Below are positions 1-7,701 of a stretch of 34,461 nt of DNA, piece by piece. Position numbers and translations under genes: made by a program. The notes under the pieces were generated by a model. That model searched no databases. It worked only from the letters and a program-made list of their open reading frames with translations, and had not been told where the DNA came from. The stretch's first letter is position 1. Each line of letters starts with the position of its first letter. Origin of the DNA: Chthoniobacterales bacterium. GTDB taxonomy: Bacteria; Verrucomicrobiota; Verrucomicrobiia; Chthoniobacterales; UBA6821. The stretch covers positions 1-34,461 of the forward strand of contig JAPJNA010000077.1 in assembly GCA_026461395.1 (NCBI GenBank). Direction: 5' to 3'.

Positions 1-251
1 CGCTTTGCTGCCCGTCTGAGTCTCAGCACGTTCCACTGACTCATCAGAACCTTCTGCCAGAGCACGGCATCCACGGTGCGGGCTTTTCTCAGAAGTTCTC
101 CCCACGATTCCCCCCGTTTGGGTTGAAGCATTACTACAACTGTTATTCCGGCGGCTTTGAGAGCATCCAGATGTTGAAAGATCCTGAGCCTGCTACTGGG
201 ACTGATAGCAGGATCCTCCACCACGCAGAGTAGGGAGAGAGTTTTGTCCAT
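1..251 (-). CDS. Glycosyltransferase, N-terminal fragment (runs off left edge)
   Basis: On the minus strand an ATG at 251 opens a frame that stays open to the window edge (about 83 codons). The product begins MDKTLSLLCVVEDPAISPSS and continues with a segment reading SRLRIFQHLDALKAAGI and then DAVLWQKVLMSQWNVLRL. A short hydrophobic strand, a [S/R]RxRxFQ segment and a 'DAVxxQK' strand are how the N-terminal Rossmann half of GT-B (family 4-like) glycosyltransferases usually starts. This would be a cytoplasmic sugar transferase for surface polysaccharide. The catalytic C-terminal half is outside the window, so donor and acceptor cannot be guessed. It lies downstream of proS on the same strand with a 145-base gap. 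Family assignment is inference from a short fragment. Confidence 0.55.
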   Translation of the reverse strand, partial: MDKTLSLLCVVEDPAISPSSRLRIFQHLDALKAAGITVVVMLQPKRGESWGELLRKARTVDAVLWQKVLMSQWNVLRLRRAAK

Positions 252-270
252 GGATCGGAAGCAGAAAAGA

Positions 271-370
271 TATGGAACTCAGGAACTCAAAAATTAAAAG
301 AATAAGTGAAAGATGGAGTTATCTAATCAACCGATTGATCCCAAAAATATTCCTGAGTTCCTGAGTTCCA
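271..370. repeat. Inverted short repeat GGAACTCAGGAACTCA in proS/glycosyltransferase gap
   Basis: GGAACTCAGGAACTCA at 274-289 is repeated as an exact inverted copy at 354-369, separated by 64 AT-rich bases. A near-identical unit (15 of 16 bases) occurs at 7084-7099, beside the initiator tRNA gene. No T-run follows either arm, so this is not a classical terminator. It may be a dispersed intergenic repeat of this genome. Confidence 0.5.
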
Positions 371-396
371 AATTAGATTTCCCCGGCTGTTTTGGA

Positions 397-1929
397 TTAG
401 TAGGCCTTGCCGAAAATGACGCGGCGTTGGCTTGGTTCTCCAGTAAAGGGACAGATGCCCGGTTCATTGGTGAACTCATCCCCATTGGCTTCAGGGATGC
501 AGCGGATGGTTACCTTCAGCTCCTCCTTGATCTTAGCCTCCACTTCGGCGCTGCCATTCCAATGGGTCAGGGCGAATCCACCATGGATCTCGGGCTTCTC
601 CTGATTCTTCGGGGTGAAGAACTCATAGAACTCCTCCTTGGTGTCGATCTTCTTGGTGTGCACCTTGCGGAAGGCCAGCGCCCGATCCAGAAGTCCCCGC
701 TGGATCTCACTTAGAATCTCTGGCAGGCGGGCGGTAAGCGTATCGGAGGGAAGAAATTCCTTTTCCTTCGGTCCCTTGTCCCGGCGCGCCACGGCGGCGC
801 TTCCCGACTCCAGATCGCGGGGGCCGATCTCAATACGAAGAGGAACACCCTTCTTGATCCATTCCCAGGTCTTGGTACCTCCTCCGATATCCCGACTGTC
901 GATCTCGATGCGTAGAGGTTCACCTGCATAGGACGCGGAGCGGAGCGCCGTAGCGATTTCTTCAGCCTTGGCCAGCACTACAGCCCGCGTCTCCTCCTTG
1001 GGCGTGATGGGGATGATGACGATCTGGGTGCCAGCGATGCGGGGGGGCAGAACGGCACCGTCATCGTCGCCGTGGGCCATGAGCAGTGTCCCGATCAGGC
1101 GCGTGCTGACGCCCCAGCTTGTTGTCCAGGCAAGCTCCTCGGTGTTATTACGTGACAGAAACTTGATGCCTGAGGCCTTGGCAAAATTCTGGCCTAGGAA
1201 ATGGGAGGTGCCTGCCTGGATCGCCTTGCGGTCCTGGACCATCGCCTCGATACAGTAAGTGCGGACAGCACCGGGAAAGCGTTCACTCTCCGACTTCTCA
1301 CCCCTAATCACGGGAATCGCCAGCCATTCTCGAGCGAAGGTATCGTAGACACCGAGCATCTTCTCCGTCTCCTCAATGGCTTCGACTTCGGTCTCATGAG
1401 CCGTGTGCCCTTCCTGCCAGAGGAACTCGGCAGTGCGCAGGAAAAGACGCGGACGCAGCTCCCAGCGGACGACGTTCGCCCATTGATTCAGAAGGATGGG
1501 AAGATCACGGTAGGACTTCACCCACTTGGCATAGGTTGCACCGATGATGGTCTCGGATGTCGGGCGGACAACCAGCGGCTCGGTGAGCTCACCAGCGGGC
1601 ACGAGTTTCCCGTCCTTGAGTTCGAGACGGTGGTGGGTGACCACTGCGCATTCCTTGGCGAATCCCTCGACATGCTCAGCCTCCTTCTGCAGGTGGCTCA
1701 GGGGAATGAAGAGAGGGAAGTAAGCGTTCTTGTGGCCTGTCGCCTTGAACATAGCGTCGAGCGCCCCCTGCATCCGCTCCCAGAGAGCGTAACCCCAAGG
1801 ACGGATCACCATGCATCCGCGCACCTCGGAATTCTCGGCCATCTCCGCACTCCGGACGACCTGCTGGTACCACTCGGGAAAATCTTCTTCGCGACGCGGG
1901 GAAATAGCGTTTTCGTTGCCTTTGCTCAT
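397..1929 (-). CDS. proS: Proline--tRNA ligase, eukaryotic/archaeal type (ProRS type 3)
   Basis: Class II aminoacyl-tRNA synthetase that charges tRNA-Pro with proline in the cytoplasm. The 510-residue product shows the motif-2 region: RPTSE at residues 122-126, then RWELRP and FLRTAEFLWQEGHTAH. It lacks the long insertion of the bacterial-type enzyme. It ends with a C-terminal extension containing CPFTGEPSQ and a terminal tyrosine (FGKAY), as in the shorter archaeal/eukaryotic-type ProRS. Length fits that type (about 480-510). The start at 1929 gives the usual N-terminus ahead of DFPEWYQQVV; no convincing Shine-Dalgarno precedes it. It follows the M20 peptidase gene by 31 bases and is probably co-transcribed with it and the epimerase. 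Identification is firm. Confidence 0.96.
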   Translation of the reverse strand: MSKGNENAISPRREEDFPEWYQQVVRSAEMAENSEVRGCMVIRPWGYALWERMQGALDAMFKATGHKNAYFPLFIPLSHLQKEAEHVEGFAKECAVVTHHRLELKDGKLVPAGELTEPLVVRPTSETIIGATYAKWVKSYRDLPILLNQWANVVRWELRPRLFLRTAEFLWQEGHTAHETEVEAIEETEKMLGVYDTFAREWLAIPVIRGEKSESERFPGAVRTYCIEAMVQDRKAIQAGTSHFLGQNFAKASGIKFLSRNNTEELAWTTSWGVSTRLIGTLLMAHGDDDGAVLPPRIAGTQIVIIPITPKEETRAVVLAKAEEIATALRSASYAGEPLRIEIDSRDIGGGTKTWEWIKKGVPLRIEIGPRDLESGSAAVARRDKGPKEKEFLPSDTLTARLPEILSEIQRGLLDRALAFRKVHTKKIDTKEEFYEFFTPKNQEKPEIHGGFALTHWNGSAEVEAKIKEELKVTIRCIPEANGDEFTNEPGICPFTGEPSQRRVIFGKAY

Positions 1930-1960
1930 AGGTCGAGCAGGGTAGCCTTTTGGCTATTGG

Positions 1961-3076
1961 TTACGCAAGCGAGCGGAGGAAGCGCTCGAAGAAATCCACC
2001 CCAGCCTCCAGATCGGCAATGGAGATGAATTCATCTGCCGTGTGAGCCTGGGCAATGGAGCCGGGGCCGAGCGCGACAGCGGGGATTCCCTTGGCAGCGA
2101 AGACAGCTGCATCACAGAACCAAGGGGCACCTGTTGGCGTTGCTCCTAGGGTAGAGAGTTTCATGACCAGAGGATGTGCGGGATCGGTAAAGAGCGGCGT
2201 GGATCCCTGGTGATCGACCTGCACCCCATGAGCGACATTCTCGATCAAATTGATGATTTGGAGAGGATCGCTTCCGGGAATGATCCTGATGTCGAGGGTC
2301 GCCTCGCAGTGGTCGGGCACAATGTTCGTCTTGGATCCACCGCGGATAGTCCCGACGCTCAGCGTGGAGCGTCCCAGGAGGGGATGCTCGGTTTTGGAAA
2401 GCTCTGGAATGACCAGTTCTGTGATTCGCTCAATGACCGAGGTCATCTTGTAGATCGCATTCTCACCCAGCTCGGGTGTTGAAGCATGAACGGCCTTCCC
2501 ATGAGCCGTGAGGGTGACCCAGAGAGAGCCCTTATGGGCATGGACCGTCTTCAGGCCGGTCGGCTCCCCTGCGATCACGAAATCAAACTGCTCCTCATTC
2601 GCCAGGGCCTTTGCCCCATGCTGTCCTGACTCCTCGCCGACCAGACCAGCAAACCAGATCTCATGATTCAGTTTTGGAATTTCTGCACGGACTCGGGATA
2701 GGGCAGAGAGCATGGCAGCCATCGGTCCCTTGGTGTCGCTGGCCCCACGCCCCCAGATCTTGCCGTCGCGGACTTCGCCGCTGAAGGGATCGATCGTCAT
2801 TCCGACGACGCTGACGGTATCCATGTGAGGCGCCAGCAAGAGACGCGGCTTTATTTTACCATCACTTGGGTCACTCGGGAAACGCGCCACCACATTGGGA
2901 CGACCCGGCAGAACCTCTCGTAAGCTGACCTCGGCACCGAGTTCCCGCAGAAGTTTTTTCAAAGCAACCGCGATCTTTGCCTCACCCGGATCACTCACGC
3001 CGGGATCTCCCTCAGGGTTCACGCTCTGGATTCTGATCAACTCACTTAGCAATGTGACCGGATCAAGCGATTTCAT
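1961..3076 (-). CDS. M20 family metallopeptidase (ArgE/DapE-like amidohydrolase)
   Basis: A 371-residue cytoplasmic zinc hydrolase of the ArgE/DapE/ACY1/CPG2 family. Metal-site motifs are in order: APHMDTV (His84, Asp86), GRGASDTKGPMA (Asp114), VGEESG (catalytic Glu148, metal Glu149), GEPT (Glu171) and a C-terminal AHTADEF (His345). A dimerisation-type lid lies between residues 180 and 290. Members cleave amide bonds of N-acyl amino acids, succinyl-diaminopimelate or dipeptides, and sequence alone does not settle the substrate. ArgE- or DapE-like roles are possible, but no arg or dap gene is adjacent. It starts 2 bases after the epimerase stop codon, so translational coupling is likely. Confidence 0.88.
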   Translation of the reverse strand: MKSLDPVTLLSELIRIQSVNPEGDPGVSDPGEAKIAVALKKLLRELGAEVSLREVLPGRPNVVARFPSDPSDGKIKPRLLLAPHMDTVSVVGMTIDPFSGEVRDGKIWGRGASDTKGPMAAMLSALSRVRAEIPKLNHEIWFAGLVGEESGQHGAKALANEEQFDFVIAGEPTGLKTVHAHKGSLWVTLTAHGKAVHASTPELGENAIYKMTSVIERITELVIPELSKTEHPLLGRSTLSVGTIRGGSKTNIVPDHCEATLDIRIIPGSDPLQIINLIENVAHGVQVDHQGSTPLFTDPAHPLVMKLSTLGATPTGAPWFCDAAVFAAKGIPAVALGPGSIAQAHTADEFISIADLEAGVDFFERFLRSLA

Positions 3077-3078
3077 AA

Positions 3079-4077
3079 TCAGGCTCCGGAGTTCCTTGCT
3101 TTACCCGTGCCGTGGAGTTCGCGGTACCAGGCTACAAACTTCGGGATTCCCTCCCGGATAGGCGTGTGCGGCGCATAACCGAGCAGAGTACGCGCTTTCG
3201 TGATATCGGCAGCGGTTAGGGGCATGTCCCCTTTCTGCTCCGGTAGGCGCTCGATTATGGCCTTCTTGCCAAGGGCCTTTTCAATGGAGGCAATGAGCTT
3301 CGCAAGGGTTGTCGTCTCGTTTTCCCCGAGATTGAAGATTTCGAAAAGTGGTCCCTCCCCATCAACATAGGAGAGGGCTCCGAGCACCCCCTGGACGATG
3401 TCGTCGATGTAGGTGTAGTCGCGACGAGTCGAACCATCGCCGAACTGCTTAATGGGTCGCCCATTCTCGATCGCATCGGTAAAGCTGTGGATCGCGAGAT
3501 CAGGACGCTGTCCCGGTCCGTAGACCGTGAAGAACCTGAGACAAGCAATTCTCATTCCGTGAAGATTCACATAGTTGCCGCAGAGCTGTTCACCCGCGAT
3601 CTTAGTGGCCGCATAGGGCGAGAGTGACTGAAGGATTGGTAGGTCTTCCCTGAAGGGCACGGTCTTTCCAAGACCGTAAACCGAAGAACTGGAGGCAAAG
3701 ATAATCTTGTGGCAACCGGAGAGACGAGCCGCCTCCAGCACATGGAAGGTGCCGGTGATGTTCGTGTCGATGTAGAGCTTCGGATCTGCAATCGATGGCC
3801 GGACACCTGCACGGGCTGCCAGATGGATTACGGCATTGGGTTGAATTTTTTCAAAGATGCACCGGACGGCTTCCCAGTCACGCAAATCAATCTCGGCGAC
3901 TTCCACGGGAGAGCTAAACGAGGCAAAAGAAGCGACATTGGCCCGCTTGATAGCTGGATCGTAGAAATCATTGAAATCATCGATCACCGTTACCTCGTGT
4001 CCCTCCCCTTCACCTAGGAGGCTGCGAACCACATGGGATCCGATGAAGCCCGCTCCTCCTGTGACAATGATCTTCAT
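3079..4077 (-). CDS. NAD-dependent epimerase/dehydratase (UDP-glucuronate/UDP-glucose 4-epimerase-like)
   Basis: Extended short-chain dehydrogenase/reductase acting on a nucleotide sugar. The product (332 residues from ATG 4077) begins MKIIVTGGAGFIGSH with the GxxGxxG NAD-binding loop. It has the SSSSVYG strand (catalytic Ser near residue 130) and YAATK (Tyr155, Lys159). The substrate-binding RFFTVYGPGQRPD and the segment RRDYTYIDDIVQG resemble UDP-glucuronate 4-epimerases more than dTDP-glucose dehydratases. An upstream in-frame ATG at 4185 would add 36 basic residues before the Rossmann strand, which is atypical, so 4077 is preferred. It is the first gene of a minus-strand cluster with the M20 peptidase, proS and a glycosyltransferase. 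It probably supplies an activated sugar for surface glycans; the exact substrate is inferred. Confidence 0.88.
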   Translation of the reverse strand: MKIIVTGGAGFIGSHVVRSLLGEGEGHEVTVIDDFNDFYDPAIKRANVASFASFSSPVEVAEIDLRDWEAVRCIFEKIQPNAVIHLAARAGVRPSIADPKLYIDTNITGTFHVLEAARLSGCHKIIFASSSSVYGLGKTVPFREDLPILQSLSPYAATKIAGEQLCGNYVNLHGMRIACLRFFTVYGPGQRPDLAIHSFTDAIENGRPIKQFGDGSTRRDYTYIDDIVQGVLGALSYVDGEGPLFEIFNLGENETTTLAKLIASIEKALGKKAIIERLPEQKGDMPLTAADITKARTLLGYAPHTPIREGIPKFVAWYRELHGTGKARNSGA

Positions 4078-4383
4078 GGGGGGAGAATAACCAACATGGC
4101 TCACAGGGATAAAGGGATAAACGAGTCGCCGGGGTCGCCGAGTTGAAATACGACTCAGGAGCAGGCCTAGCACTGTACGAATCAATCTGCTTAAAGTTTT
4201 TCAGATCCCATTCCCGCAAGCACTTAGATCCATTCTATCACGAAATCATCCTCGCTCCTTCACTTTCCTTTTCTCTTTGTGCCTTTTGTGCATCTTGCGG
4301 CTAAACCTTTTTCCATAACGCCCCCCTCGATCCCTGTGAAATTCTGATGCTGTTTCCCTCTACTCCTGTGACATAATCAAAAG
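4078..4383. other. Divergent intergenic region, epimerase/alr
   Basis: Roughly 300 bases separate the divergent epimerase and alr starts, so promoters for both should lie here. A CATAAT at 4372-4377 directly before the alr start could be a -10 element, but it would leave almost no leader and has no good -35 partner. A CTTTGTG-type repeat lies at 4271-4312. No RNA gene or riboswitch was recognised. Confidence 0.4.
4271..4312. repeat. CTTTGTG/CTTTTGTG/CTTGCGG degenerate short-repeat tract
   Basis: Three imperfect units (CTTTGTGC, CTTTTGTGC, CTTGCGGC) follow one another and end in TAAACC. This resembles the dispersed intergenic tract built of CTTTGCG-type units and ending in GGTTAAA that I recall from many environmental bacterial genomes. 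Here it is degenerate. Assignment rests on pattern recall only. Confidence 0.35.
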
Positions 4384-5481
4384 ATGTCTCTTCCAATGCG
4401 CACCTGGGTCGAGGTCGATCATGCGACTCTCAAGCATAATCTCAAAGCCGTCAGGAAGATGGCCGGGAAAGCCGGGATCATGGCCGTCGTAAAGGCCAAT
4501 GGTTACGGGCATGGCCTGAACGAAGTTGTAGCAACTTTCAGCTCAGGCATCGAGGTGTTTGCAGTAGCTTCACTCGGAGAGGCCATCCAGCTTCGCCGCA
4601 CCGAGAAGAAAAAGCCGATTCTGCTCCTGAGCGCCGCCCTTCCTGTAGAGTATCCCGAGATCGGCCGTCACGGATTCATCCCCACCATCTCCTCTTTAGA
4701 GGAGGCAGTTCTCTATGCTGCTTCGGCCAAGAAAGGGGCTCTCATCCATTTCAAGATCGATACCGGCATGGGGCGCCTCGGCGCCCATCCCGAGAAAGCC
4801 TTTGCGATCCTTCGGGAGATTCGGAAGCTGACGCTCTCCCTGCACAGCATCTCGACTCATCTCCCTTCGGCTGACAGTGATCGAAAACTTACCAAAAAAC
4901 AGCTCAAGGAATTTGAAAACCTTCTCTCTTATCTGCGGGAGTTCACCCCCGAAGTACCGATCCATGTTCTGAATTCCGCAGGTAGTATGCTCTTCCCTGA
5001 GCATGCCCAGGATCTCGTACGCGTTGGTCTGGCTCTTTACGGAGTCTCTCCAGTTCCCCAATTTCAAAAACTACTCAAGCCAGCCCTGAGCTGGAAAGCC
5101 TCTGTGACTTTTATCCATGACCTTCCCGAGGGGCATGGAATCAGCTACGGCAGTACCTACACAACGCCGAGAGCCATGAAGGTCGCTGTATTGCCGGTCG
5201 GCTATGCGGACGGATATCCCAGACATCTCTCGGGCAAAAACGCCACCGTGCTTATCAAAGGCAAACGCTGCCCCGTTCTCGGGCGTGTCACCATGGACCA
5301 GATCATGGTCGATGTCTCAGCCGTCAAAGGGATCAAAGTCGGTGACGAGGCCGTCCTAATTGGCAAACAAGGCAAAACAGAAATCACCGCCACCGAGGTC
5401 GCTCAAAAAGCTGATACCATTCCTTGGCATGTGTTCTGCGGGATTACCGGCCGCGTTGCTTACATTCATAAGGGGGTATAA
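4384..5481 (+). CDS. alr: Alanine racemase
   Basis: PLP-dependent enzyme interconverting L- and D-alanine, which supplies D-Ala for peptidoglycan. The 365-residue length is normal. The N-terminal TIM barrel carries the PLP lysine in VVKANGYGHG (Lys37). The second catalytic base is the tyrosine in GISYGSTY (Tyr255), followed by the family motif PVGYADGYPR. The segment CPVLGRVTMDQIMVDVS is the conserved C-terminal beta-domain signature. The start at 4384 has a second in-frame ATG four codons on; neither has a clear Shine-Dalgarno, so the exact start is soft. The gene stands alone, divergent from the epimerase and followed by a 455-base gap. Identification is secure. Confidence 0.96.
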   Translation: MSLPMRTWVEVDHATLKHNLKAVRKMAGKAGIMAVVKANGYGHGLNEVVATFSSGIEVFAVASLGEAIQLRRTEKKKPILLLSAALPVEYPEIGRHGFIPTISSLEEAVLYAASAKKGALIHFKIDTGMGRLGAHPEKAFAILREIRKLTLSLHSISTHLPSADSDRKLTKKQLKEFENLLSYLREFTPEVPIHVLNSAGSMLFPEHAQDLVRVGLALYGVSPVPQFQKLLKPALSWKASVTFIHDLPEGHGISYGSTYTTPRAMKVAVLPVGYADGYPRHLSGKNATVLIKGKRCPVLGRVTMDQIMVDVSAVKGIKVGDEAVLIGKQGKTEITATEVAQKADTIPWHVFCGITGRVAYIHKGV

Positions 5482-5936
5482 AGGCAGGCATCGGAGGATG
5501 GCTAAGGGCTTACCAGCGAGCTCCTATTCGGACAGCAAGTGACCGCGCTGAGCCTTGCCTATGATGTCGGCGAACTGTCTAACCTGCTCATTGCCGGACG
5601 CATGCTCCGCTAGGCCCATATGGCCTGAGATCAAGGGGAAACACCCTCTTTTATGGAGGTGTAGTGCCCCCCTCCTTGAAGGCCTGTCACCTCACCAATC
5701 TCTGACTCCCGGCTTTATCATGGATGCAGAATAGTCAATAACCGTCACACCCCTTCATCCTTCCCAAAATCAACAAAACTTTGGAAAGGGCGCTTTCGTC
5801 AGCAGTTCGCTAGAGATTTTTGATCAGAGGAGATTTTCCATCAAGAATGTGAGTGGCGTTGAGGGCACAAAAATCATAAAATCTCACCCACACTCTTCAA
5901 GCAGACCTCTCTCAATCACATACGACTCTTTATTTT
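5482..5936. other. Long intergenic region between alr and trpS
   Basis: This 455-base stretch has no complete gene I can support. Its first 130 bases contain a short open segment resembling the tail of an oxidoreductase, annotated separately. The middle has small GC-rich complementary tracts, such as GGAGG near 5657 facing CCCCCCTCC near 5668, with no T-run. The last 200 bases are more AT-rich and should contain the trpS promoter, which I could not place confidently. Confidence 0.4.
5506..5613 (+). pseudogene. Possible relic of a FAD-dependent oxidoreductase C-terminal segment
   Basis: The frame from 5506 to the TAG at 5611-5613 reads LLFGQQVTALSLAYDVGELS and then NLLIAGRMLR before the stop. 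The ending resembles the motif (V/L)xNLLVAGRxxS near the FAD-binding end of large FAD-dependent oxidoreductases. An in-frame TAA sits directly upstream at 5503 and nothing recognisable precedes it, so if real this is only a decayed scrap. A 34-codon match by eye can be chance; confidence is low. Confidence 0.22.
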
Positions 5937-6899
5937 ATGCGCATTCTTTCTGGAATACAGCCCACTGGACTCCCTCATCTCGGTAACTACTTCGGGATGA
6001 TGAAAGCGGCCATCGAACTGCAGGAAACAGGTGAAGCCCTCTATTTTATAGCAGATCTTCATGCGCTCACGACAGTCAGAGATGCAGAAACTCTGCGACG
6101 AAACTCACGGGAAGTAGCGATCGACTTCCTCGCCTGCGGCCTTGATCCCACAAAGGCCTGCCTCTTTCGCCAGAGCGATATCACCTGTATTCCAGAACTT
6201 GCCTGGATCCTCTCCACAATCACCCCGATGGGACTTCTCGAGCGATGCCACTCCTACAAGGACAAGCTCGCCAAAGGCCTTCATGCTTCACTAGGACTCT
6301 TCTCCTATCCCGTCCTGATGGCAGCAGATATTCTGGCCTATGACAGCGACGTGGTTCCGGTCGGCAAGGACCAGAAGCAGCACCTTGAAGTCACCCGCGA
6401 TATCGCGGTGAAGATCAATGAACTCTATGGCGAGGTCTTCAAACTTCCCAAAGCAATAATACGCGATGAATCGGCAGCCATTCCCGGAACCGACGGGGCC
6501 AAAATGAGCAAGAGCTACGGGAACACCGTGGAGCTTTTCCTTGAGGAAAGCGCTCTTAAGAAAAAGATCATGGGGATTCAAACCGACTCAACACCCGTGG
6601 AGTCTCCGAAGCCACTTGAAGGATCCGCCATCCTGGGCATCTACAAGCATGTCGCATCCCCCATCGACTATGCTGAGATGGTGAGTGACTTTCTTGCTGG
6701 GGGAAAAGGATATGGAGACTTCAAAAAACGCCTTCTTTTGTCAGTTCGCGATTACTTCGCCCCGATGCGGGAACGTCGCGACCAGTTCGCCTCCGACCCT
6801 GCAGAAGTCGACCGCATCCTAAAACAAGGTGGGGAACGGGCTTCTGAAATCGCGGCGCCTGTCATGGAGCGCCTCAGAAGAGCCGTTGGCCTCCGGTAA
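5937..6899 (+). CDS. trpS: Tryptophan--tRNA ligase
   Basis: Class I aminoacyl-tRNA synthetase charging tRNA-Trp. The 320-residue product begins MRILSGIQPTG and carries the HIGH-like signature PHLGNYFG at residues 14-21, the specificity region YFIADLHALT, and DQKQHLEVTRDIA. The KMSKS loop appears as GAKMSKSYGN. Length is typical of compact bacterial TrpRS (about 320-340). The start at 5937 is the only one giving the standard N-terminus and has no obvious Shine-Dalgarno. It is followed by the initiator tRNA gene, which has its own likely promoter. Nothing suggests a T-box leader. Identification is secure. Confidence 0.97.
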   Translation: MRILSGIQPTGLPHLGNYFGMMKAAIELQETGEALYFIADLHALTTVRDAETLRRNSREVAIDFLACGLDPTKACLFRQSDITCIPELAWILSTITPMGLLERCHSYKDKLAKGLHASLGLFSYPVLMAADILAYDSDVVPVGKDQKQHLEVTRDIAVKINELYGEVFKLPKAIIRDESAAIPGTDGAKMSKSYGNTVELFLEESALKKKIMGIQTDSTPVESPKPLEGSAILGIYKHVASPIDYAEMVSDFLAGGKGYGDFKKRLLLSVRDYFAPMRERRDQFASDPAEVDRILKQGGERASEIAAPVMERLRRAVGLR

Positions 6900-6935
6900 A
6901 CTTACTCAGAAGAAGTTATTGCACGGGAATGCCCC

Positions 6936-6963
6936 TTGACTGCGTGTCAGTGAATGATATCTT
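6936..6963 (+). promoter_or_regulatory. Probable sigma-70 promoter of the initiator tRNA gene
   Basis: TTGACT at 6936-6941 is separated by 16 bases from TATCTT at 6958-6963, which ends 12 bases before the tRNA 5' end. The -35 box is near consensus and the -10 box matches four of six positions. Position and spacing fit a stable-RNA promoter. This is inferred from sequence only. Confidence 0.5.
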
Positions 6964-6975
6964 TTAAATTCTGGA

Positions 6976-7052
<77 letters not shown>

Positions 7053-7080
7053 TTTTTTTACAGGATTTCAGAATTTTTAA

Positions 7081-7250
7081 TCTGGAACTCAGAAACTCAG
7101 AAATGAGAAAGGCTTAAAGATCCGTAGCCTATGATTCAGAGACATAAAAAAGAGGGAAAAAACATTCCTTCATCCCGGCACTTACTTTCTTTCAGCTTTC
7201 CAGTTGCATTCCATTTCCCTTCTTGGCTTTCTAAGTTCCATATTAGTTTT
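7081..7250. repeat. Second copy of the GGAACTCAG-type intergenic repeat
   Basis: GGAACTCAGAAACTCAG at 7084-7100 differs by one base in 16 from the unit at 274-289. An inverted partial copy, CTAAGTTCCATATTAG, lies at 7231-7246, just before the exbD-like gene. Inverted outer ends around AT-rich DNA, as at 271-370, suggest a common dispersed element. The match between arms is weaker here than at the first site. Confidence 0.35.
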
Positions 7251-7262
7251 ACCTAACTCCCT

Positions 7263-7679
7263 ATGCGATTTTACACTAAACGGCGGAAGATGCCCTCAAT
7301 CACGGTTGTCTCTCTGATCGACATTCTCGCGATTCTCCTGATCTTTTTCATCGTTACGACGACCTTCAAGGAGCGCCTCCCGCAGTTGCAGATCAACCTT
7401 CCAGAGTCCAAGGCCGCATCGGCAGCGACTAGCCAACCGAAGAAGGCAATCCTCCTTCAGATAAAAGGGGCGGATCAGATCTCCTTCGATAACAAGCCCA
7501 TCACGGCCGCCGCTCTTCCTTCTGCGATCCATGAGGCGCAACGAGCCAACCCTGGTTGCTCAATCACGATGCAAGCTGACAAAGAGGCCCCCTTCGGAAC
7601 AGTCGTAACAGTTCTTGATGCCCTGCAAATAGCGGGAATCAAGAATATCCCTGCTATTGCAAAACCTCTGAACAAGTAA
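7263..7679 (+). CDS. ExbD/TolR-family biopolymer transport protein
   Basis: A 138-residue bitopic inner-membrane protein. It has a short basic cytoplasmic N-terminus (MRFYTKRRK), one transmembrane helix at residues about 14-33 with the conserved proton-path aspartate in SLIDILAILL (Asp20), and a periplasmic domain of about 100 residues ending in GIKNIPAIA. ExbD and TolR pair with ExbB or TolQ to convert proton flow into force on TonB or TolA. No exbB, tolQ or tonB gene is visible in the window, so the partner must be elsewhere. It precedes def by 22 bases on the same strand and may share its transcript. ExbD is more likely than TolR by motif, but the two cannot be separated with certainty. 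Confidence 0.82.
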   Translation: MRFYTKRRKMPSITVVSLIDILAILLIFFIVTTTFKERLPQLQINLPESKAASAATSQPKKAILLQIKGADQISFDNKPITAAALPSAIHEAQRANPGCSITMQADKEAPFGTVVTVLDALQIAGIKNIPAIAKPLNK

Positions 7680-7701
7680 CTACAACCCCTCACCCAACGG
7701 C

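Noticed and set aside
313-714. Plus-strand open frame of 133 codons at the end of proS
   Set aside because: It lies almost wholly antisense to the proS C-terminal region and has no recognisable domain; the proS reading is unambiguous.
1201-2028. Plus-strand frame of 275 codons antisense to proS
   Set aside because: No family features; it is a shadow of the conserved proS sequence, caused by GC-rich codon structure.
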